A DNA stretch of 64,000 nt from Curvibacter sp. PAE-UM (GCF_001432305.1 NZ_KQ483358.1:3560406-3624405), one strand, 5' to 3'. Shown: positions 1 through 10,639, numbered from the stretch's first letter. The notes: generated from the letters alone by a model not told the origin. Program-made: numbers and translations.

Positions 1-1
1 C

Positions 2-1033
2 AGCGTCGTGCCCGGCACCATCGTGGCGCTGGCGGCAGCCACCGCCGCCAGCCTGCTGCTGGACCTGCCGGTGGAGACCATAGGCAGCCGCTTCGGCGGC
101 ATCCCGGCCAGCCTGCCGGCCTTTGTCTGGCCCGAATTCAGCTGGAGCACCGTGCGCTTCCTGCTGATGCCGGCGCTCACGCTGGCCCTGCTGGGCGCCA
201 TCGAATCCCTGCTGTGCGCACGCATCGCCGACGGCCTGACCGAAGACCGCCACGACCCCAACCAGGAACTGATGGCCCAGGGTATCGCCAACTTCGTCAC
301 GCCCTTCTTCGGCGGCATGCCCGCCACCGGCACCATCGCGCGCACCGTCACCAACGCCAAAAGCGGCGCCTTCAGCCCGGTGGCGGGCATGGTGCACGCG
401 CTGACCCTGCTGGCGGTCGTGCTGGTGGCCGCCCCGCTGGCCCGGCACATCCCCCTGGCGGCCCTGGCCGCCATCCTGGTCTACGTGGCCTGGAACATGG
501 GCGAATGGCGCGAATTCGTGCAGTTGCGCCAGTACCGCCTGCCCTACCGCATCACCCTGCTGGCCGTTTTTGGCCTGACCGTGATCGTGGACCTGACGGT
601 GGCCGTGGAGGTGGGCCTGATCGCCGCCTGCCTGACCTTCATCTACCGCATCTCCAGCCTGACCCGCGCCGAGGCCGTCAGCGCGCAGGACCAGCCCCTG
701 CTGGCCGGCCAGGACGGGCAGGTGCGGGCCTGGCGGCTCTACGGCGCCCTTTTCTTCGGCGCCGTCAAGCTGGTGGAGGACATGGAGCAGCAGTTGCCCG
801 CCCGGGCCCTGGTGCTGGACCTCAAGAACCTGATCTACGTGGATTCCTCGGGCGCCGACACCCTGCTGGACCTGGCACGCGGCTGCCAGAAACACGGCGT
901 GCGCCTGATCCTCTGCGGCCTGCAGCACCAGCCGCTGGACATCGCCCGGCGCAGCGGCCTGCTGGCTGCGCTGCCGGCGTCCGATGTCTGTCCAGACCTG
1001 AGCCGGGGGCTCGCGGCAGCTTCAGCGTCCTGA
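2..1033 (+). CDS. SulP family anion transporter, C-terminal part (5' end outside window)
   Basis: The reading frame is open from the first bases of the window, so the N-terminus is missing. What remains is several hydrophobic segments (for example around 160-200, 390-480 and 560-650 nt) followed by a cytoplasmic STAS domain at about 740-1000 nt, with the DSSG motif typical of SulP STAS domains. SulP proteins carry sulfate, bicarbonate or related anions across the inner membrane; the substrate cannot be told from this fragment. The C-terminal membrane part has the family-like stretch FFGGMPATGTIARTVTNAKSG. It is followed after 77 bp by the DUF3460 gene. I am confident of the family, not of the substrate. 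Confidence 0.88.
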   Translation, partial: SVVPGTIVALAAATAASLLLDLPVETIGSRFGGIPASLPAFVWPEFSWSTVRFLLMPALTLALLGAIESLLCARIADGLTEDRHDPNQELMAQGIANFVTPFFGGMPATGTIARTVTNAKSGAFSPVAGMVHALTLLAVVLVAAPLARHIPLAALAAILVYVAWNMGEWREFVQLRQYRLPYRITLLAVFGLTVIVDLTVAVEVGLIAACLTFIYRISSLTRAEAVSAQDQPLLAGQDGQVRAWRLYGALFFGAVKLVEDMEQQLPARALVLDLKNLIYVDSSGADTLLDLARGCQKHGVRLILCGLQHQPLDIARRSGLLAALPASDVCPDLSRGLAAASAS

Positions 1034-1110
1034 ACCCGGGGGCGCCGGCTCCGAGTGGCTAAAATGGCCGGTTCCTGTTGCGTTCCGGTCCCACCAGAAG
1101 GTTTAGCCCC

Positions 1111-1320
1111 ATGCATCTCTTCCGCCGCCCTGACTACCAGTCCGACGCCACCTTGTTTCTGAACCAGCTCAAGACCGAGAAGCCCGACCTGGAAGCCCGC
1201 CAGCGCCAGGGCCGCGAACTGCTGTGGGACACGTCCGTGGACCGCCAGGCGCAGGAGGGCTACCGGTCCGCCCGCGTGCAGCAGCAGCCCTACGTCTACC
1301 AGACCAGCGGCACCAAGTGA
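1111..1320 (+). CDS. DUF3460 family small protein
   Basis: This 69-residue soluble protein begins MHLFRRPDYQSDATLFL. The ATG at 1111 is preferred over an upstream in-frame start at 1078 because an AGAAGG ribosome site lies about 9 bases before it and the conserved family start is MxxFxxPxYxSxxTxFL. The DUF3460 family is, as far as I know, mainly betaproteobacterial and lies next to scpA, as here. Its function is unknown. It is probably the first gene of the scpA-nadB-panD-bioB-panB-panC run, with 31 bp to scpA. Confidence 0.82.
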   Translation: MHLFRRPDYQSDATLFLNQLKTEKPDLEARQRQGRELLWDTSVDRQAQEGYRSARVQQQPYVYQTSGTK

Positions 1321-1351
1321 TCGCCGGGCCACGCCCGCCACAAGACACGCG

Positions 1352-2209
1352 ATGAGCGACTCCCACGACAGCGCCGGCCGGCAAGCCGCCGAGGCCCCGC
1401 ACGCCGCGGCCATGCCCCAGGTGGTGGACCACGTGGCCGTGGCACGCCTGTATGGCGAGCCGCTGTTCACGATGCCGCAGGACCTGTACATCCCGCCGGA
1501 TGCGCTGGAGGTCTTTCTCGAAGCCTTCGAAGGCCCGCTGGACCTGCTGCTCTACCTGATCCGCAAGCAGAACTTCAACATCCTCGACATCCCCATGGCG
1601 GCGGTCACGCGCCAGTACCTGACCTACGTGGACCAGGTCCGCGACCGCAATCTGGAACTGGCGGCCGAATACCTGCTGATGGCGGCCATGCTGATCGAGA
1701 TCAAGTCGCGCATGCTGCTGCCGCCCAAGAAGGCGGCCGAAGGCGAGGAGGCCGAAGACCCGCGCGCCGAACTCGTGCGCCGCCTGCTGGAATACGAGCA
1801 GATCAAGCTGGTTGCCGCCGGCCTGGGCAACCACCCGCAGTACGGCCGCGACTTCCTGAAGGCGCAGGTCTATATCGAGCAGTCGCTGCAACCGCGTTTT
1901 CCCGACGTCCACGTGGTGGACCTGCAGGAAGCCTGGGCCGACATCCTCAAGCGCGCCCGGCTCGTGCAGCACCACAAGATCTCGCGCGAGGAGCTCTCGG
2001 TGCGCGAGCACATGAGCATCGTGCTGCGCCAGCTGCAGGGCCAGAAGTTCGTCGAATTCGAGAACCTGTTCGACCCCGCCAAGGGCGTGCCCGTGCTGGT
2101 GGTGACCTTCATCGCCCTGCTGGAGCTGGCCAAGGAAAGCCTGATCGACATCACCCAGGCCGAGGTCTTCGCCCCCATCTACGTGCGGCTGGCGTATTCG
2201 CCCGCCTGA
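1352..2209 (+). CDS. scpA: Segregation and condensation protein A
   Basis: ScpA is the kleisin of the bacterial condensin; it bridges the SMC ATPase heads and binds ScpB. The 285-residue protein has the family core beginning with FEGPLDLLLYLIRKQNFNILDIP at about residues 62-84 and ends with the winged-helix part that contacts SMC (about 195-285). It has a roughly 55-residue N-terminal extension rich in H and A, common in betaproteobacteria. No scpB or smc lies in the window. The spacing suggests co-transcription with the flanking genes. Confidence 0.93.
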   Translation: MSDSHDSAGRQAAEAPHAAAMPQVVDHVAVARLYGEPLFTMPQDLYIPPDALEVFLEAFEGPLDLLLYLIRKQNFNILDIPMAAVTRQYLTYVDQVRDRNLELAAEYLLMAAMLIEIKSRMLLPPKKAAEGEEAEDPRAELVRRLLEYEQIKLVAAGLGNHPQYGRDFLKAQVYIEQSLQPRFPDVHVVDLQEAWADILKRARLVQHHKISREELSVREHMSIVLRQLQGQKFVEFENLFDPAKGVPVLVVTFIALLELAKESLIDITQAEVFAPIYVRLAYSPA

Positions 2210-2237
2210 TATCCCCTTTCACCCCCTCTGAACACCC

Positions 2238-3830
2238 GTGTCGCCGGCCTCCCACTCCTTTGACGTCCTCATCGTCGGCAGCGGCCTGGCGGGCCTGAGC
2301 GCCGCCCTGCACCTGGCGGCCACGCACCGCGTGGCGGTGATCACCAAACGCGAACTCAACGACGGCTCCAGCCGCTGGGCCCAGGGTGGCATCGCCGCCG
2401 TCATGGGCGAAGGCGACACGCTGGCCTCGCACGTGCAGGACACCCTGGTGGCCGGCGCCGGCCTGTGCGACCCGGCGGCCACGCGCTTCGTCGTGGAAAA
2501 CGCCCCCGAGAGCATCCGCTGGCTGCAAGGCCTGGGCGTGCCCTTCTCGCAGGAGCACGGCCACCTGCACCTCACGCGCGAGGGTGGCCACAGCGAACGC
2601 CGCATCGTGCACGTGACCGACGCCACCGGCGCGGCCGTGCAGGACACGCTGATGGCCCGGGTGCGCGCCACCCCCAACATCACCCTGTTCGAACACCACA
2701 TGCTGGTGGACCTGATCACCGCGCCCAAGCTCGGCCTGAGCGGCCAGCGCTGCCTGGGCCTGTACGCGCTGAACGAGGCCACCGACGTGGTGGACACCTT
2801 CAGCGCGCCGCACACCATCCTGGCCACGGGCGGCGCGGGCAAGGTCTACGTCTACACCACCAACCCCGACACCGCCACCGGCGACGGCATTGCCGCGGCC
2901 TGGCGCGCCGGCTGCCGCGTGGGCAATATGGAATTCATCCAGTTCCATCCCACCTGCCTGTACCACCCGCAGGCCAAGTCCTTCCTCATCAGCGAAGCGG
3001 TTCGCGGTGAAGGCGGCAAACTCCTGCTGCCGGCATCGGCGGGAGGCACCCGCTTCATGCCCGCGCATGACGCGCGCGAGGAGCTCGCCCCGCGCGACGT
3101 GGTGGCCCGAGCGATCGACTTCGAGATGAAAAAGCACGGCCTGGACTGTGTCTACCTCGACATCTCGCACCAGCCCAAGGAATTCCTGCTGGAGCATTTC
3201 CCCAACATCTACGCGCGCTGCCTGGAACTGGGCATCGACATGGCGAAACAACCCATCCCCGTGGTGCCGGCCGCGCACTACACCTGCGGCGGCGTGGTGA
3301 CGGACCTGGACGGCCGCACCGATCTGCCCGGCCTGTACGCCGTGGGCGAGACCGCCTACACCGGCCTGCACGGCGCCAACCGCCTGGCCAGCAACTCGCT
3401 GGTGGAGTGCATGGTCTACGCGCGTGCCGCGGCCCAGGCCATCAGCCAGGAACAAGCCGCCGCCGTGCCCCCCCTGCCGGCCTGGGACGACAGCCGCGTG
3501 ACCGACGCCGACGAGGCCGTGGTGATCTCGCACAACTGGGACGAGCTGCGCCGTTTCATGTGGGACTACGTGGGCATAGTACGCACCAACAAGCGCCTGG
3601 AGCGCGCCGCCCACCGCATCGAGCTGCTGCGCTCGGAGATCCAGGAGTACTACGCCAGCTTCCACGTCACGCGCGACCTGCTGGAACTGCGCAACCTGGT
3701 CCAGGTTGCCGACCTGATCGTGCGCAGCGCACAATCGCGCCATGAGAGCCGCGGCCTGCATTTCAGCCGCGATTACCCGCAGACCGACGCCACTGCCCAA
3801 CCCACCATCCTGGTGCCGCCCGCGCACTGA
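2238..3830 (+). CDS. nadB: L-aspartate oxidase
   Basis: NadB is a flavoenzyme that oxidises L-aspartate to iminoaspartate, the first step of de novo NAD synthesis. The 530-residue protein has the FAD-binding [14 protein letters not shown] motif near residue 12, [12 protein letters not shown] near residue 45, and the [14 protein letters not shown] signature near residue 380. The start is a GTG, only 28 bp after scpA, which puts the FAD motif at the usual distance from the N-terminus. nadA and nadC are not in the window. The next gene, panD, uses the same substrate aspartate, so the pair sits at a branch point between NAD and coenzyme A synthesis. Confidence 0.95.
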   Translation: MSPASHSFDVLIVGSGLAGLSAALHLAATHRVAVITKRELNDGSSRWAQGGIAAVMGEGDTLASHVQDTLVAGAGLCDPAATRFVVENAPESIRWLQGLGVPFSQEHGHLHLTREGGHSERRIVHVTDATGAAVQDTLMARVRATPNITLFEHHMLVDLITAPKLGLSGQRCLGLYALNEATDVVDTFSAPHTILATGGAGKVYVYTTNPDTATGDGIAAAWRAGCRVGNMEFIQFHPTCLYHPQAKSFLISEAVRGEGGKLLLPASAGGTRFMPAHDAREELAPRDVVARAIDFEMKKHGLDCVYLDISHQPKEFLLEHFPNIYARCLELGIDMAKQPIPVVPAAHYTCGGVVTDLDGRTDLPGLYAVGETAYTGLHGANRLASNSLVECMVYARAAAQAISQEQAAAVPPLPAWDDSRVTDADEAVVISHNWDELRRFMWDYVGIVRTNKRLERAAHRIELLRSEIQEYYASFHVTRDLLELRNLVQVADLIVRSAQSRHESRGLHFSRDYPQTDATAQPTILVPPAH

Positions 3831-3843
3831 GGAGATTGCCGCC

Positions 3844-4269
3844 ATGTACCGTACCCTGCTCAAATCCAAGATCCACCGCGCCACCGTCACCGACTGCGAG
3901 CTGCACTACGAAGGCTCCTGCGCCATCGACGAGAACCTGCTGGAAGCCGCCAACATGATGGAGAACGAACAGGTTCACATCTGGAACATCAACAACGGCG
4001 AACGTTTCATCACCTACGCCATCCGCGGCGAACGCGGCTCGGGCATCATCTCCGTCAACGGCTCCGCCCCGCGCCCCGCCGCCGTGGGCGACCTGCTGAT
4101 CATCGCGGCCTTCGCCCAGGTGCCGGAAGCACAGTGCAAGGGCTTCGAACCCAAGCTGGTCTTCGTCAATGACCAGAACCGCATCAAGGAAGAACGCAGC
4201 CACATCCCGGTGCAGGAAGCCTCGCATGTACCTGTGCACGCCGATCACCACGGCGGCGACAGCGCCTGA
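3844..4269 (+). CDS. panD: Aspartate 1-decarboxylase
   Basis: PanD makes beta-alanine from aspartate for pantothenate. It is made as a proenzyme that self-cleaves between Gly24 and Ser25 to form a pyruvoyl group; both residues are present in the sequence HYEGSCAID. The 141-residue length is slightly above the usual 126 or so because of a His-rich C-terminal tail ([11 protein letters not shown]). The ATG at 3844 has a GAGGAG ribosome site overlapping the nadB stop region. An in-frame upstream start within nadB is a shadow. panB and panC follow after bioB, so three steps of the pathway are encoded together. Confidence 0.94.
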   Translation: MYRTLLKSKIHRATVTDCELHYEGSCAIDENLLEAANMMENEQVHIWNINNGERFITYAIRGERGSGIISVNGSAPRPAAVGDLLIIAAFAQVPEAQCKGFEPKLVFVNDQNRIKEERSHIPVQEASHVPVHADHHGGDSA

Positions 4270-4284
4270 AGCAAGGAGTCCGAC

Positions 4285-5307
4285 ATGAGCATGACCACCG
4301 AACAAACCATCACCCTGCACCGCCCCAAGGCGGCCGCGCCCACGGCATCCAAGGCCGAACGCTGGAGCGTGGACGCCATCGAGGCCCTCTTCAAGCTGCC
4401 CTTCCCCGAGCTGCTGTTCCGCGCGCAGACCGTGCACCGCGAGCACTTCGACCCGACGCAGGTCGAATTCGCCACCCTGCTGTCCGTCAAGACCGGCGGC
4501 TGCTCCGAAGACTGCGGCTACTGCCCGCAATCGGCCTCTTTCGAGACCGGCGTGAAAGCCTCCAAGCTCATGGAGCTGGAGGAAGTGCTGTTCGCCGCCC
4601 AGCGCGCCAAGGACGCCGGCGCCACACGCTTCTGCATGGGCGCGGCCTGGCGCGAGCCCAAGGACCGCGACATCGAAAAGGTGGCCGAGCTGGTGCGCGG
4701 CGTGAAGGACCTGGGCCTGGAGACCTGCGCCACCCTGGGCATGCTCAACGAAGGCCACGCCGAGCAGTTGGCCGAGGCCGGCCTGGACTTCTACAACCAC
4801 AACCTGGACACCGCGCCTGATTTCTACGGCGACATCATCACCACACGCGTCTACCAGGACCGCCTGGACACGCTGGCGCGCGTGCGCGGCGCCGGTGTCA
4901 AGGTCTGCTCCGGCGGCATCGTCGGCATGGGCGAGAACCACCGCCAGCGCGCCGGCCTGATCGCCGAGCTGGCCAACCTCAACCCCTATCCCGAATCCGT
5001 GCCCATCAACAACCTGGTGCGCGTGGAAGGCACGCCCCTGGCGAACCAGGCCCCGCTCGATCCCTTCGAGTTCGTGCGCATGATCGCCGTGGCCCGCATC
5101 ACCATGCCCAAGGCACGCGTGCGCCTGTCGGCCGGCCGCCAGCAGATGGGCGAGGCCATCCAGGCACTTTGTTTCCTGGCCGGCGCCAATTCCATCTTCT
5201 ACGGCGACAAGCTGCTGGTGACCGGCAATCCGGACACCGAGGCCGACGTGCAGCTGCTGCAGCGCCTGGGCATGAGCCCGGCCCAGCAGCCGCCCGGCAA
5301 GACCTGA
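4285..5307 (+). CDS. bioB: Biotin synthase
   Basis: BioB is a radical SAM enzyme that inserts sulfur into dethiobiotin. The 340-residue protein carries the CxxxCxxC motif as CSEDCGYC with cysteines at 73, 77 and 80, plus the family blocks [10 protein letters not shown] and [10 protein letters not shown]. It starts at an ATG with AAGGAG 8 bases upstream and lies 15 bp after panD. Other biotin genes are not in the window, so its place among pantothenate genes reflects cofactor clustering, not one pathway. Confidence 0.96.
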   Translation: MSMTTEQTITLHRPKAAAPTASKAERWSVDAIEALFKLPFPELLFRAQTVHREHFDPTQVEFATLLSVKTGGCSEDCGYCPQSASFETGVKASKLMELEEVLFAAQRAKDAGATRFCMGAAWREPKDRDIEKVAELVRGVKDLGLETCATLGMLNEGHAEQLAEAGLDFYNHNLDTAPDFYGDIITTRVYQDRLDTLARVRGAGVKVCSGGIVGMGENHRQRAGLIAELANLNPYPESVPINNLVRVEGTPLANQAPLDPFEFVRMIAVARITMPKARVRLSAGRQQMGEAIQALCFLAGANSIFYGDKLLVTGNPDTEADVQLLQRLGMSPAQQPPGKT

Positions 5308-5335
5308 CCCCACCCCGCGACTTCTGGAGACCACC

Positions 5336-6226
5336 GTGAGCGACCCGACCTCCACCCCCAACAGCGGCGCCTCCCCCTACGGCACCCTGCCGCCGGCCTC
5401 GGCGCCGGCCACACGCAAGCCCATCAGCCTGCCGCGCCTGCTGGAAATGCATGCGCGCGGCGAGAAGATCACCATGCTCACGGCCTACGACGCCACCTTC
5501 GCGGCCACGGCCGACGCGGCCGGCGTGGAGTGCATCCTGATCGGCGACTCGCTGGGCATGGTCTGCCAGGGCCTGAGCAGCACCGTGGGCGTGTCGCTGG
5601 AGACCATGCGCTACCACGTGGAGAGCGTCACGCGCGGCGTGCGCCGTGTGCAGGGCACGGCCTGGATCATCGGCGACATGCCCTACGGCACCTTCCATGA
5701 ATCGAAGGAACAGGCCTTCCGCAACGCCGCCGTGCTCATGCAGGCCGGCGCCCACATGGTCAAGATCGAAGGCGGCGGCTGGACGGCCGAGATCGTGCGC
5801 TTCCTGGTGGAACGCGGCATTCCCGTCTGCGCCCACCTGGGCCTGACACCGCAGACCGTGCACGCCCTGGGCGGTTACCGTGTGCAGGGCCGCGGCGACG
5901 AAGCCGCCGCCACGCTCAAGCGCCACGCGCTGGAGTTGCAGGACGCCGGCGCCAGCCTGCTGGTGCTGGAGATGGTGCCTGCGGCCCTCTCGGCCGACAT
6001 CACGAAGGCCATGCCCCACTGCGCCACCATCGGCATCGGCGCCGGTGTGGACTGCGCGGGCCAGGTGCTGGTGCTGCACGACATGCTGGGCATGAACCTG
6101 GGCAAGATGGCCAAGTTCGTGCACAACTTCATGGCCGATGCCGGCAGTGTGCGCGGCGCCATGGAGGCCTATGTCAAAGCTGTGAAGGAAGGCACCTTCC
6201 CCGTGAACGCACAACACGCCTGGTGA
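5336..6226 (+). CDS. panB: 3-methyl-2-oxobutanoate hydroxymethyltransferase
   Basis: PanB transfers a hydroxymethyl group from methylene-tetrahydrofolate to ketoisovalerate to give ketopantoate. The 296-residue protein contains [19 protein letters not shown], the metal-binding GDSLGMV region, and [31 protein letters not shown]. About 35 low-complexity residues precede the core. The start is a GTG with CTGGAG upstream. It is 10 bp before panC and surely co-transcribed with it. Confidence 0.95.
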   Translation: MSDPTSTPNSGASPYGTLPPASAPATRKPISLPRLLEMHARGEKITMLTAYDATFAATADAAGVECILIGDSLGMVCQGLSSTVGVSLETMRYHVESVTRGVRRVQGTAWIIGDMPYGTFHESKEQAFRNAAVLMQAGAHMVKIEGGGWTAEIVRFLVERGIPVCAHLGLTPQTVHALGGYRVQGRGDEAAATLKRHALELQDAGASLLVLEMVPAALSADITKAMPHCATIGIGAGVDCAGQVLVLHDMLGMNLGKMAKFVHNFMADAGSVRGAMEAYVKAVKEGTFPVNAQHAW

Positions 6227-6236
6227 AGACGCAGCG

Positions 6237-7076
6237 ATGAAAGTCATCCACACCATCACTGAGCTGCGCGCGCACCTCGCCAATTTCAAGCGCCCGGCCT
6301 TCGTGCCCACCATGGGCAACCTGCACGAGGGCCACATCGCCCTGGTCAAGCAGGCCAAGCCCCTGGGCGATGTCACGGTGGTCAGCATCTTCGTGAACCG
6401 CCTGCAGTTCCTGCCGCACGAGGACTTCGGCACCTACCCGCGCACGCTGGAGGCCGATTGCGCCAAGCTCGAAGCCGCCGGCTGCGACGTGGTCTTCGCC
6501 CCCAGCGAGGCCGAGCTCTACCCCGAGCCGCAGGGCTACAAGGTGACACCGCCCACGGAACTCGCCGACATCCTGGAAGGCCACTTCCGCCCCGGCTTCT
6601 TCACCGGCGTGTGCACCGTGGTGCTCAAGCTCTTCAACATCGTGCAGCCGCGCGTGGCCCTGTTCGGCGCCAAGGACTACCAGCAGCAGATGGTGATCCG
6701 CCGCATGGTGGCCCAGCTGGCCCTGCCCATCGAGATCGTGACCGGGGCGACGCTGCGCGCCGAGGACGGCCTGGCCCTGTCCTCGCGCAACGGCTACCTG
6801 AGCGCATCGGAACGCGCCGAGGCCGTGCAGCTCTCGCGCACCCTCAAGAGCATGATCGCGATGCTGCGCGCGGGCGAACACAACATCGCCGCCATCGAAC
6901 AGCATGCCATGCACACCCTGGCCGACCGCCACTGGAAACCCGACTACCTGACCGTGCGCCGCCGCCACGACCTGCAGCCACCGCAGGCCAGCGATCTGGT
7001 TCACCCCGACACCCTCGTCGTCCTAGGCGCCGCCCGCCTGGGCACCACCCGGCTCATTGACAATTTCGAGGTGTGA
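6237..7076 (+). CDS. panC: Pantothenate synthetase (pantoate-beta-alanine ligase)
   Basis: PanC joins pantoate and beta-alanine using ATP. The 279-residue protein has the HIGH-like motif in [10 protein letters not shown], the [15 protein letters not shown] block, KDYQQQ, and LSSRNGYLS. It follows panB by 10 bp and is the last gene of the co-directional run; the next gene has its own possible promoter and a different base composition. ketopantoate reductase (panE) is not in the window. Confidence 0.95.
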   Translation: MKVIHTITELRAHLANFKRPAFVPTMGNLHEGHIALVKQAKPLGDVTVVSIFVNRLQFLPHEDFGTYPRTLEADCAKLEAAGCDVVFAPSEAELYPEPQGYKVTPPTELADILEGHFRPGFFTGVCTVVLKLFNIVQPRVALFGAKDYQQQMVIRRMVAQLALPIEIVTGATLRAEDGLALSSRNGYLSASERAEAVQLSRTLKSMIAMLRAGEHNIAAIEQHAMHTLADRHWKPDYLTVRRRHDLQPPQASDLVHPDTLVVLGAARLGTTRLIDNFEV

Positions 7077-7147
7077 GCATCGAGCTTTCGGCACAGGATG
7101 TGTGAAAGCCGGGATGCAAGCGTGCGGCTTGTCCTGTTCGAAAAAAC

Positions 7148-7175
7148 GGCTTTGAGTTTGCCTCGTCCCTATAAT
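7148..7175 (+). promoter_or_regulatory. Possible sigma70 promoter of the EF-hand/M23 gene
   Basis: A perfect TATAAT lies at 7170-7175, 27 bases before the chosen ATG. The -35 region at the right distance (GGCTTT at 7148-7153, spacer 16) matches the consensus poorly. The -10 stands out in an otherwise GC-rich neighbourhood and would separate this gene from the panC run. Confidence 0.35.
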
Positions 7176-7202
7176 CGCCGGCACTACGGCAAGGGATATG
7201 GC

Positions 7203-8414
7203 ATGCATCGTCTCGAAGGTTCTTTGATGGTCTTCGGCAACAGTCATGCCGAGGCTACACGCGCCCCTGGGCGAAGCCAGGGTTCATCTCCCTGGTTCTT
7301 GCACATCTTCCTGTGCGCCATCCTTTTACTTGCGTTCGCCGTGTCTGCGCCACTGAATGTGCAGGCGCAGACAAGATCTGCCGAAGAGGATAAAGCCGCC
7401 GGTCCAGGCAATCGCGGCCGGATCGGAATGAAACAAATGAAACGCGCCTCCAGGGACTTCGACCATATCGATGAGGATAACGACGGAAAAATCAGCCTGG
7501 GTGAGTGGCGGCGGCGTGGCAACTTTGAATCGCTCGACAAAGATGGGGATGGCTACCTCTCGGAAGATGAAATGAGCCGCATCTATTTTGCGGGGCGACG
7601 AGGCAAGCTACTGCAACCCATTGTGCCGGGCGCGACGCCTGAAATGGACAGTTCCGTACAAACCGACCGGGTTGCAGTGTCAAAGCTGGACAGCGAAACC
7701 TATTGCAGCGTTACACGCGAACCGAGATGCGGCGTGGTGGCATCAGCCGATCGGGGGCTTCGGGAGACAGGAATCGGCCCCATGTTCCCGAAACATGCCA
7801 ACTGCCTCGGCATTGATGATTACTATGCGATGAGTTACTCGCACAAGCGGAACAGTGCCACCGTGGTTCACGGTGGAATGGACATCCCTGCACCGCAGGG
7901 AACCCCGATCCTCGCAGTCGCCGCTGGTACGGTCGTTGGTAAATTCCCAGGCAAGAATTCTCAGCGCGGCATCGAAATCGTCCTGCGCCACAGCCCCGAA
8001 GACACGGGCCGCCCCTTCTGGATATACACCCAATACGCACACCTGTCTGAAATGCCGGTTCATGTGGTTGGGCAGCGCGTGCGAAGAGGCGAGGTCATTG
8101 GATTGACTGGCAGCACCGGTATCGATGCGTCTTCAAAAGCCGAAAGCACACATAGAAGACCAGCGATCCACTTTGCGGCCTGGTTCAGCCTTCGACGCGA
8201 ATTCGCCGAAGAAGATGGTGTGATCATCCCCGTCGAAAGCCAATGGATGGATCCCAACGCCATGTACCGCAATGGCCTTCCCTATGATTCAAGATCGCTG
8301 AGCGCATTGCCCGAAGGAGAAAAATTCGTCTCCATACCGGTCATGTTCATTGACGGGACGACGCAACCGGCTGATACAAAATTGATATGGCCCTACACCT
8401 GTGCGCGACAATGA
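7203..8414 (+). CDS. Secreted or membrane-anchored EF-hand protein with M23 peptidase-like domain
   Basis: With the ATG at 7203 (AAGGGA six bases upstream) the protein has 403 residues. A hydrophobic segment at about 31-48 and an AQA-like cleavage site near 55 suggest export. Two canonical EF-hand loops, D90-E101 and D112-E123, would bind calcium. The C-terminal half resembles M23 (LytM-type) peptidases: HGGMD supplies H223 and D227, YAHLS supplies H280, and H323 lies in AIHFAAW. The usual HxH reads AxH here, so catalysis is uncertain. GC content is clearly lower than in the neighbours, which suggests acquisition. An alternative start is the ATG at 7227. Role in cell-wall turnover is inference from the fold. 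Confidence 0.72.
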   Translation: MHRLEGSLMVFGNSHAEATRAPGRSQGSSPWFLHIFLCAILLLAFAVSAPLNVQAQTRSAEEDKAAGPGNRGRIGMKQMKRASRDFDHIDEDNDGKISLGEWRRRGNFESLDKDGDGYLSEDEMSRIYFAGRRGKLLQPIVPGATPEMDSSVQTDRVAVSKLDSETYCSVTREPRCGVVASADRGLRETGIGPMFPKHANCLGIDDYYAMSYSHKRNSATVVHGGMDIPAPQGTPILAVAAGTVVGKFPGKNSQRGIEIVLRHSPEDTGRPFWIYTQYAHLSEMPVHVVGQRVRRGEVIGLTGSTGIDASSKAESTHRRPAIHFAAWFSLRREFAEEDGVIIPVESQWMDPNAMYRNGLPYDSRSLSALPEGEKFVSIPVMFIDGTTQPADTKLIWPYTCARQ

Positions 8415-8478
8415 TCCTGCTGACTTGCATCAAACACAGTTGCTTCGAGCGCGTATCGAAAAGCAAATAAGCCGCATC

Positions 8479-9594
8479 ATGCAGATCGGCGTCCCAAAAG
8501 AAATCAAGAACCACGAATACCGCGTCGGCCTGACGCCGGCCAGCGTGCGCGAGCTGTGCGCGCACGGGCACAGCGTGCTGGTGCAGAGCGGCGCCGGGGC
8601 GGCCATCGGCCTCGCCGACGCGGACTACCGCGCCGCCGGCGCCACGCTGGCCCCCGACGCCGCCACGGTGTTTGCGCAGGCGGAGATGATCGTCAAGGTC
8701 AAGGAGCCGCAGCCTTCCGAAGTGGCCCTGCTGCGCCCGGAGCAGATCCTCTACACCTACCTGCACCTGGCGCCGGACCCGGCGCTGGCTGCCGCCCTCA
8801 TCAAGACCGGCGCGATCTGCATCGCCTACGAGACCATCACCGGCCCGGGCCACACCCTGCCCCTGCTGGCCCCCATGAGCGAGGTGGCCGGACGCATGGC
8901 GGTGCAAGTCGGCGCCCACTGGCTGGAGAAGTCGCAGGGCGGCATGGGCGTGCTGCTGGGCGGCGTGCCGGGCGTGGCGGCGGCGCACGTGGTGATCCTC
9001 GGGGCCGGCACGGTGGGCGCCAACGCCGTGCAGATCGCCGTGGGTATGGGCGCGCGTGTCACCGTGCTCAACCGCAGCGTGGACAAGCTGCGCGCGCTGG
9101 ACCACCAGTACGGCAACCGCATCCACACCCTGCTGGCCAGCACGCACAACATCGAACAGGCCGTGCTGGACGCCGACCTCGTCATCGGCAGCGCGCTGGT
9201 GGCTGGTGCATCCGCACCGAAGCTGGTGAGTCGGGCGCTGGTGAGCCGCATGAAAAAGGGCTCGGTGGTCGTGGACGTGGCCATCGACCAGGGCGGCTGC
9301 TTCGAGACCTCACACCCCACCACACACGCCGAGCCGACCTACCTGGTGGACGGCGTGGTGCACTACTGCGTGGCGAATATGCCGGGCAATGTGGCGCGCA
9401 CCTCCACCTTCGCGCTCAACAACGCCACGCTGCCGCATGCGCTGGCCCTGGCGAAGCAGGGCTGGCAGCAGGCCATGCGGGCCGACCCGCACCTGCGCCA
9501 CGGCCTGAACGTGGCCCGGGGCCAGCTCACGCACGCCGCCGTGGCCCAGGCGTTGGGCCTGGCCTGCGTGCCGGCCGAACAGTTGCTGGGCTGA
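8479..9594 (+). CDS. ald: Alanine dehydrogenase
   Basis: Ald converts L-alanine and pyruvate reversibly with NAD. The 371-residue protein starts [20 protein letters not shown], the exact family start, so upstream in-frame codons are excluded. It has the NAD-binding [24 protein letters not shown] block near residue 170 and [13 protein letters not shown] near 270. It converges with the hydrolase gene nine bases downstream. No Lrp-type regulator is adjacent. Confidence 0.95.
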   Translation: MQIGVPKEIKNHEYRVGLTPASVRELCAHGHSVLVQSGAGAAIGLADADYRAAGATLAPDAATVFAQAEMIVKVKEPQPSEVALLRPEQILYTYLHLAPDPALAAALIKTGAICIAYETITGPGHTLPLLAPMSEVAGRMAVQVGAHWLEKSQGGMGVLLGGVPGVAAAHVVILGAGTVGANAVQIAVGMGARVTVLNRSVDKLRALDHQYGNRIHTLLASTHNIEQAVLDADLVIGSALVAGASAPKLVSRALVSRMKKGSVVVDVAIDQGGCFETSHPTTHAEPTYLVDGVVHYCVANMPGNVARTSTFALNNATLPHALALAKQGWQQAMRADPHLRHGLNVARGQLTHAAVAQALGLACVPAEQLLG

Positions 9595-9603
9595 GCCCCC
9601 TCC

Positions 9604-10581
9604 TCAGGGCTTGCCGCCGGCAGCAGCTTCCTGCAGGAACGTGCGCACCGGAACCAGCGTGGCCGCCGGGTCTTCCTCCTGCGGCACGTGGCCTAGTTGC
9701 TCGAACATCACCAGCTTGGCGCCAGCGATGTCGGCCGCAAAACGCTGCGCATAGGCCGGCGGGATCAGCCGGTCCTGCCCGCCCCAGAGGATGAGCGTGG
9801 GCAGCTTCAGGGTCTTGATGTCCCGCTCGCGCCCCGAGTCCATCTGGGCCAGGCGCTGTTGCAGCGCCGCGCCCAGCGCCTGCCGGTTGCCCGTGCGTCG
9901 CGCCATGTCGGTGTACAGGGCGACCAGCTCGGGTTGGACGCGCGAGGGATCGCCATAGACATTGCGTATCGAATGCGCCATCAGACCCGGCGGCAGGATG
10001 TTGGCCATGATGCTGCGCAGCGCCGGTGTGCCGGCGATGCGGAAACCCAGCGGCACCGACCGGGATGCGATGGGGTAACCCGCCGAGTCCACCAGAATCA
10101 GTCGGTCCACGCGTTGCGGGTGGGCATGGGCCACCGTCCAGGCCACATCGCCGCCCAGGGAATTGCCGCCGATGACAAAACGCTGCACGCCCAGCTTGTC
10201 CATCAGCGCGCCGACGAAACGCACGTAGACGTCCCGCGTGTAGTCGTTGTTGGCGTTCGGCCCGGTCAGGCCGAAACCCGGCAGGTCGAAGCGGATCACA
10301 CGACGCGTCTTCTTCAACTCGCTGGCCCAACCCTCCCAGGTGTGCAGGCTCGCCGAAGTGCCGTGCACCAGCACGATGGGCAGCGGGTCTGCACGCGGGC
10401 CTTCGTCGCGCACATGCACCTGCAGGCTGTCCACATCGATGAACTGCGAAGGCGGCGGGGCCCAGCGGGCCTTGAGTTGCTCCACAGGAATATCCGGCGC
10501 CCAGGACCAGGCGATGAAGGCCCCCACCAGCAGGGCGAAGGCCAGGACGATGTAAGCCAGGATGCGCAGGATGAGTTTCAT
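9604..10581 (-). CDS. Membrane-anchored alpha/beta hydrolase
   Basis: The 325-residue protein starts with one N-terminal transmembrane helix (about residues 4-26) and then an alpha/beta-hydrolase fold: oxyanion region LVHGTSAS, nucleophile elbow GNSLGG with Ser141, an acid in WGGQDRLIP and a histidine in LGHVPQEE. All triad residues are visible. The substrate is unknown. I chose the ATG giving MKLILRILAYIVLAF because it places the helix at the N-terminus; a longer in-frame extension has no family support. It converges with ald. Confidence 0.82.
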   Translation of the reverse strand: MKLILRILAYIVLAFALLVGAFIAWSWAPDIPVEQLKARWAPPPSQFIDVDSLQVHVRDEGPRADPLPIVLVHGTSASLHTWEGWASELKKTRRVIRFDLPGFGLTGPNANNDYTRDVYVRFVGALMDKLGVQRFVIGGNSLGGDVAWTVAHAHPQRVDRLILVDSAGYPIASRSVPLGFRIAGTPALRSIMANILPPGLMAHSIRNVYGDPSRVQPELVALYTDMARRTGNRQALGAALQQRLAQMDSGRERDIKTLKLPTLILWGGQDRLIPPAYAQRFAADIAGAKLVMFEQLGHVPQEEDPAATLVPVRTFLQEAAAGGKP

Positions 10582-10639
10582 GGGGAGTGTCGAGGTAGTG
10601 GGCTGGGGGCAGTCTAGCCCCCGCGCGCCCTCCCCGCTG

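Noticed and set aside
2151..3890. A 579-codon minus-strand frame opposite nadB
   Set aside because: Composition (His, Val, Gly, Gln rich) is that of a reverse frame of a GC-rich gene; nadB on the plus strand has all family motifs.
8415..8478. FNR-like box (TTGCATCAA) in front of ald
   Set aside because: Only the right half matches; the left half lacks the TTGAT arm.
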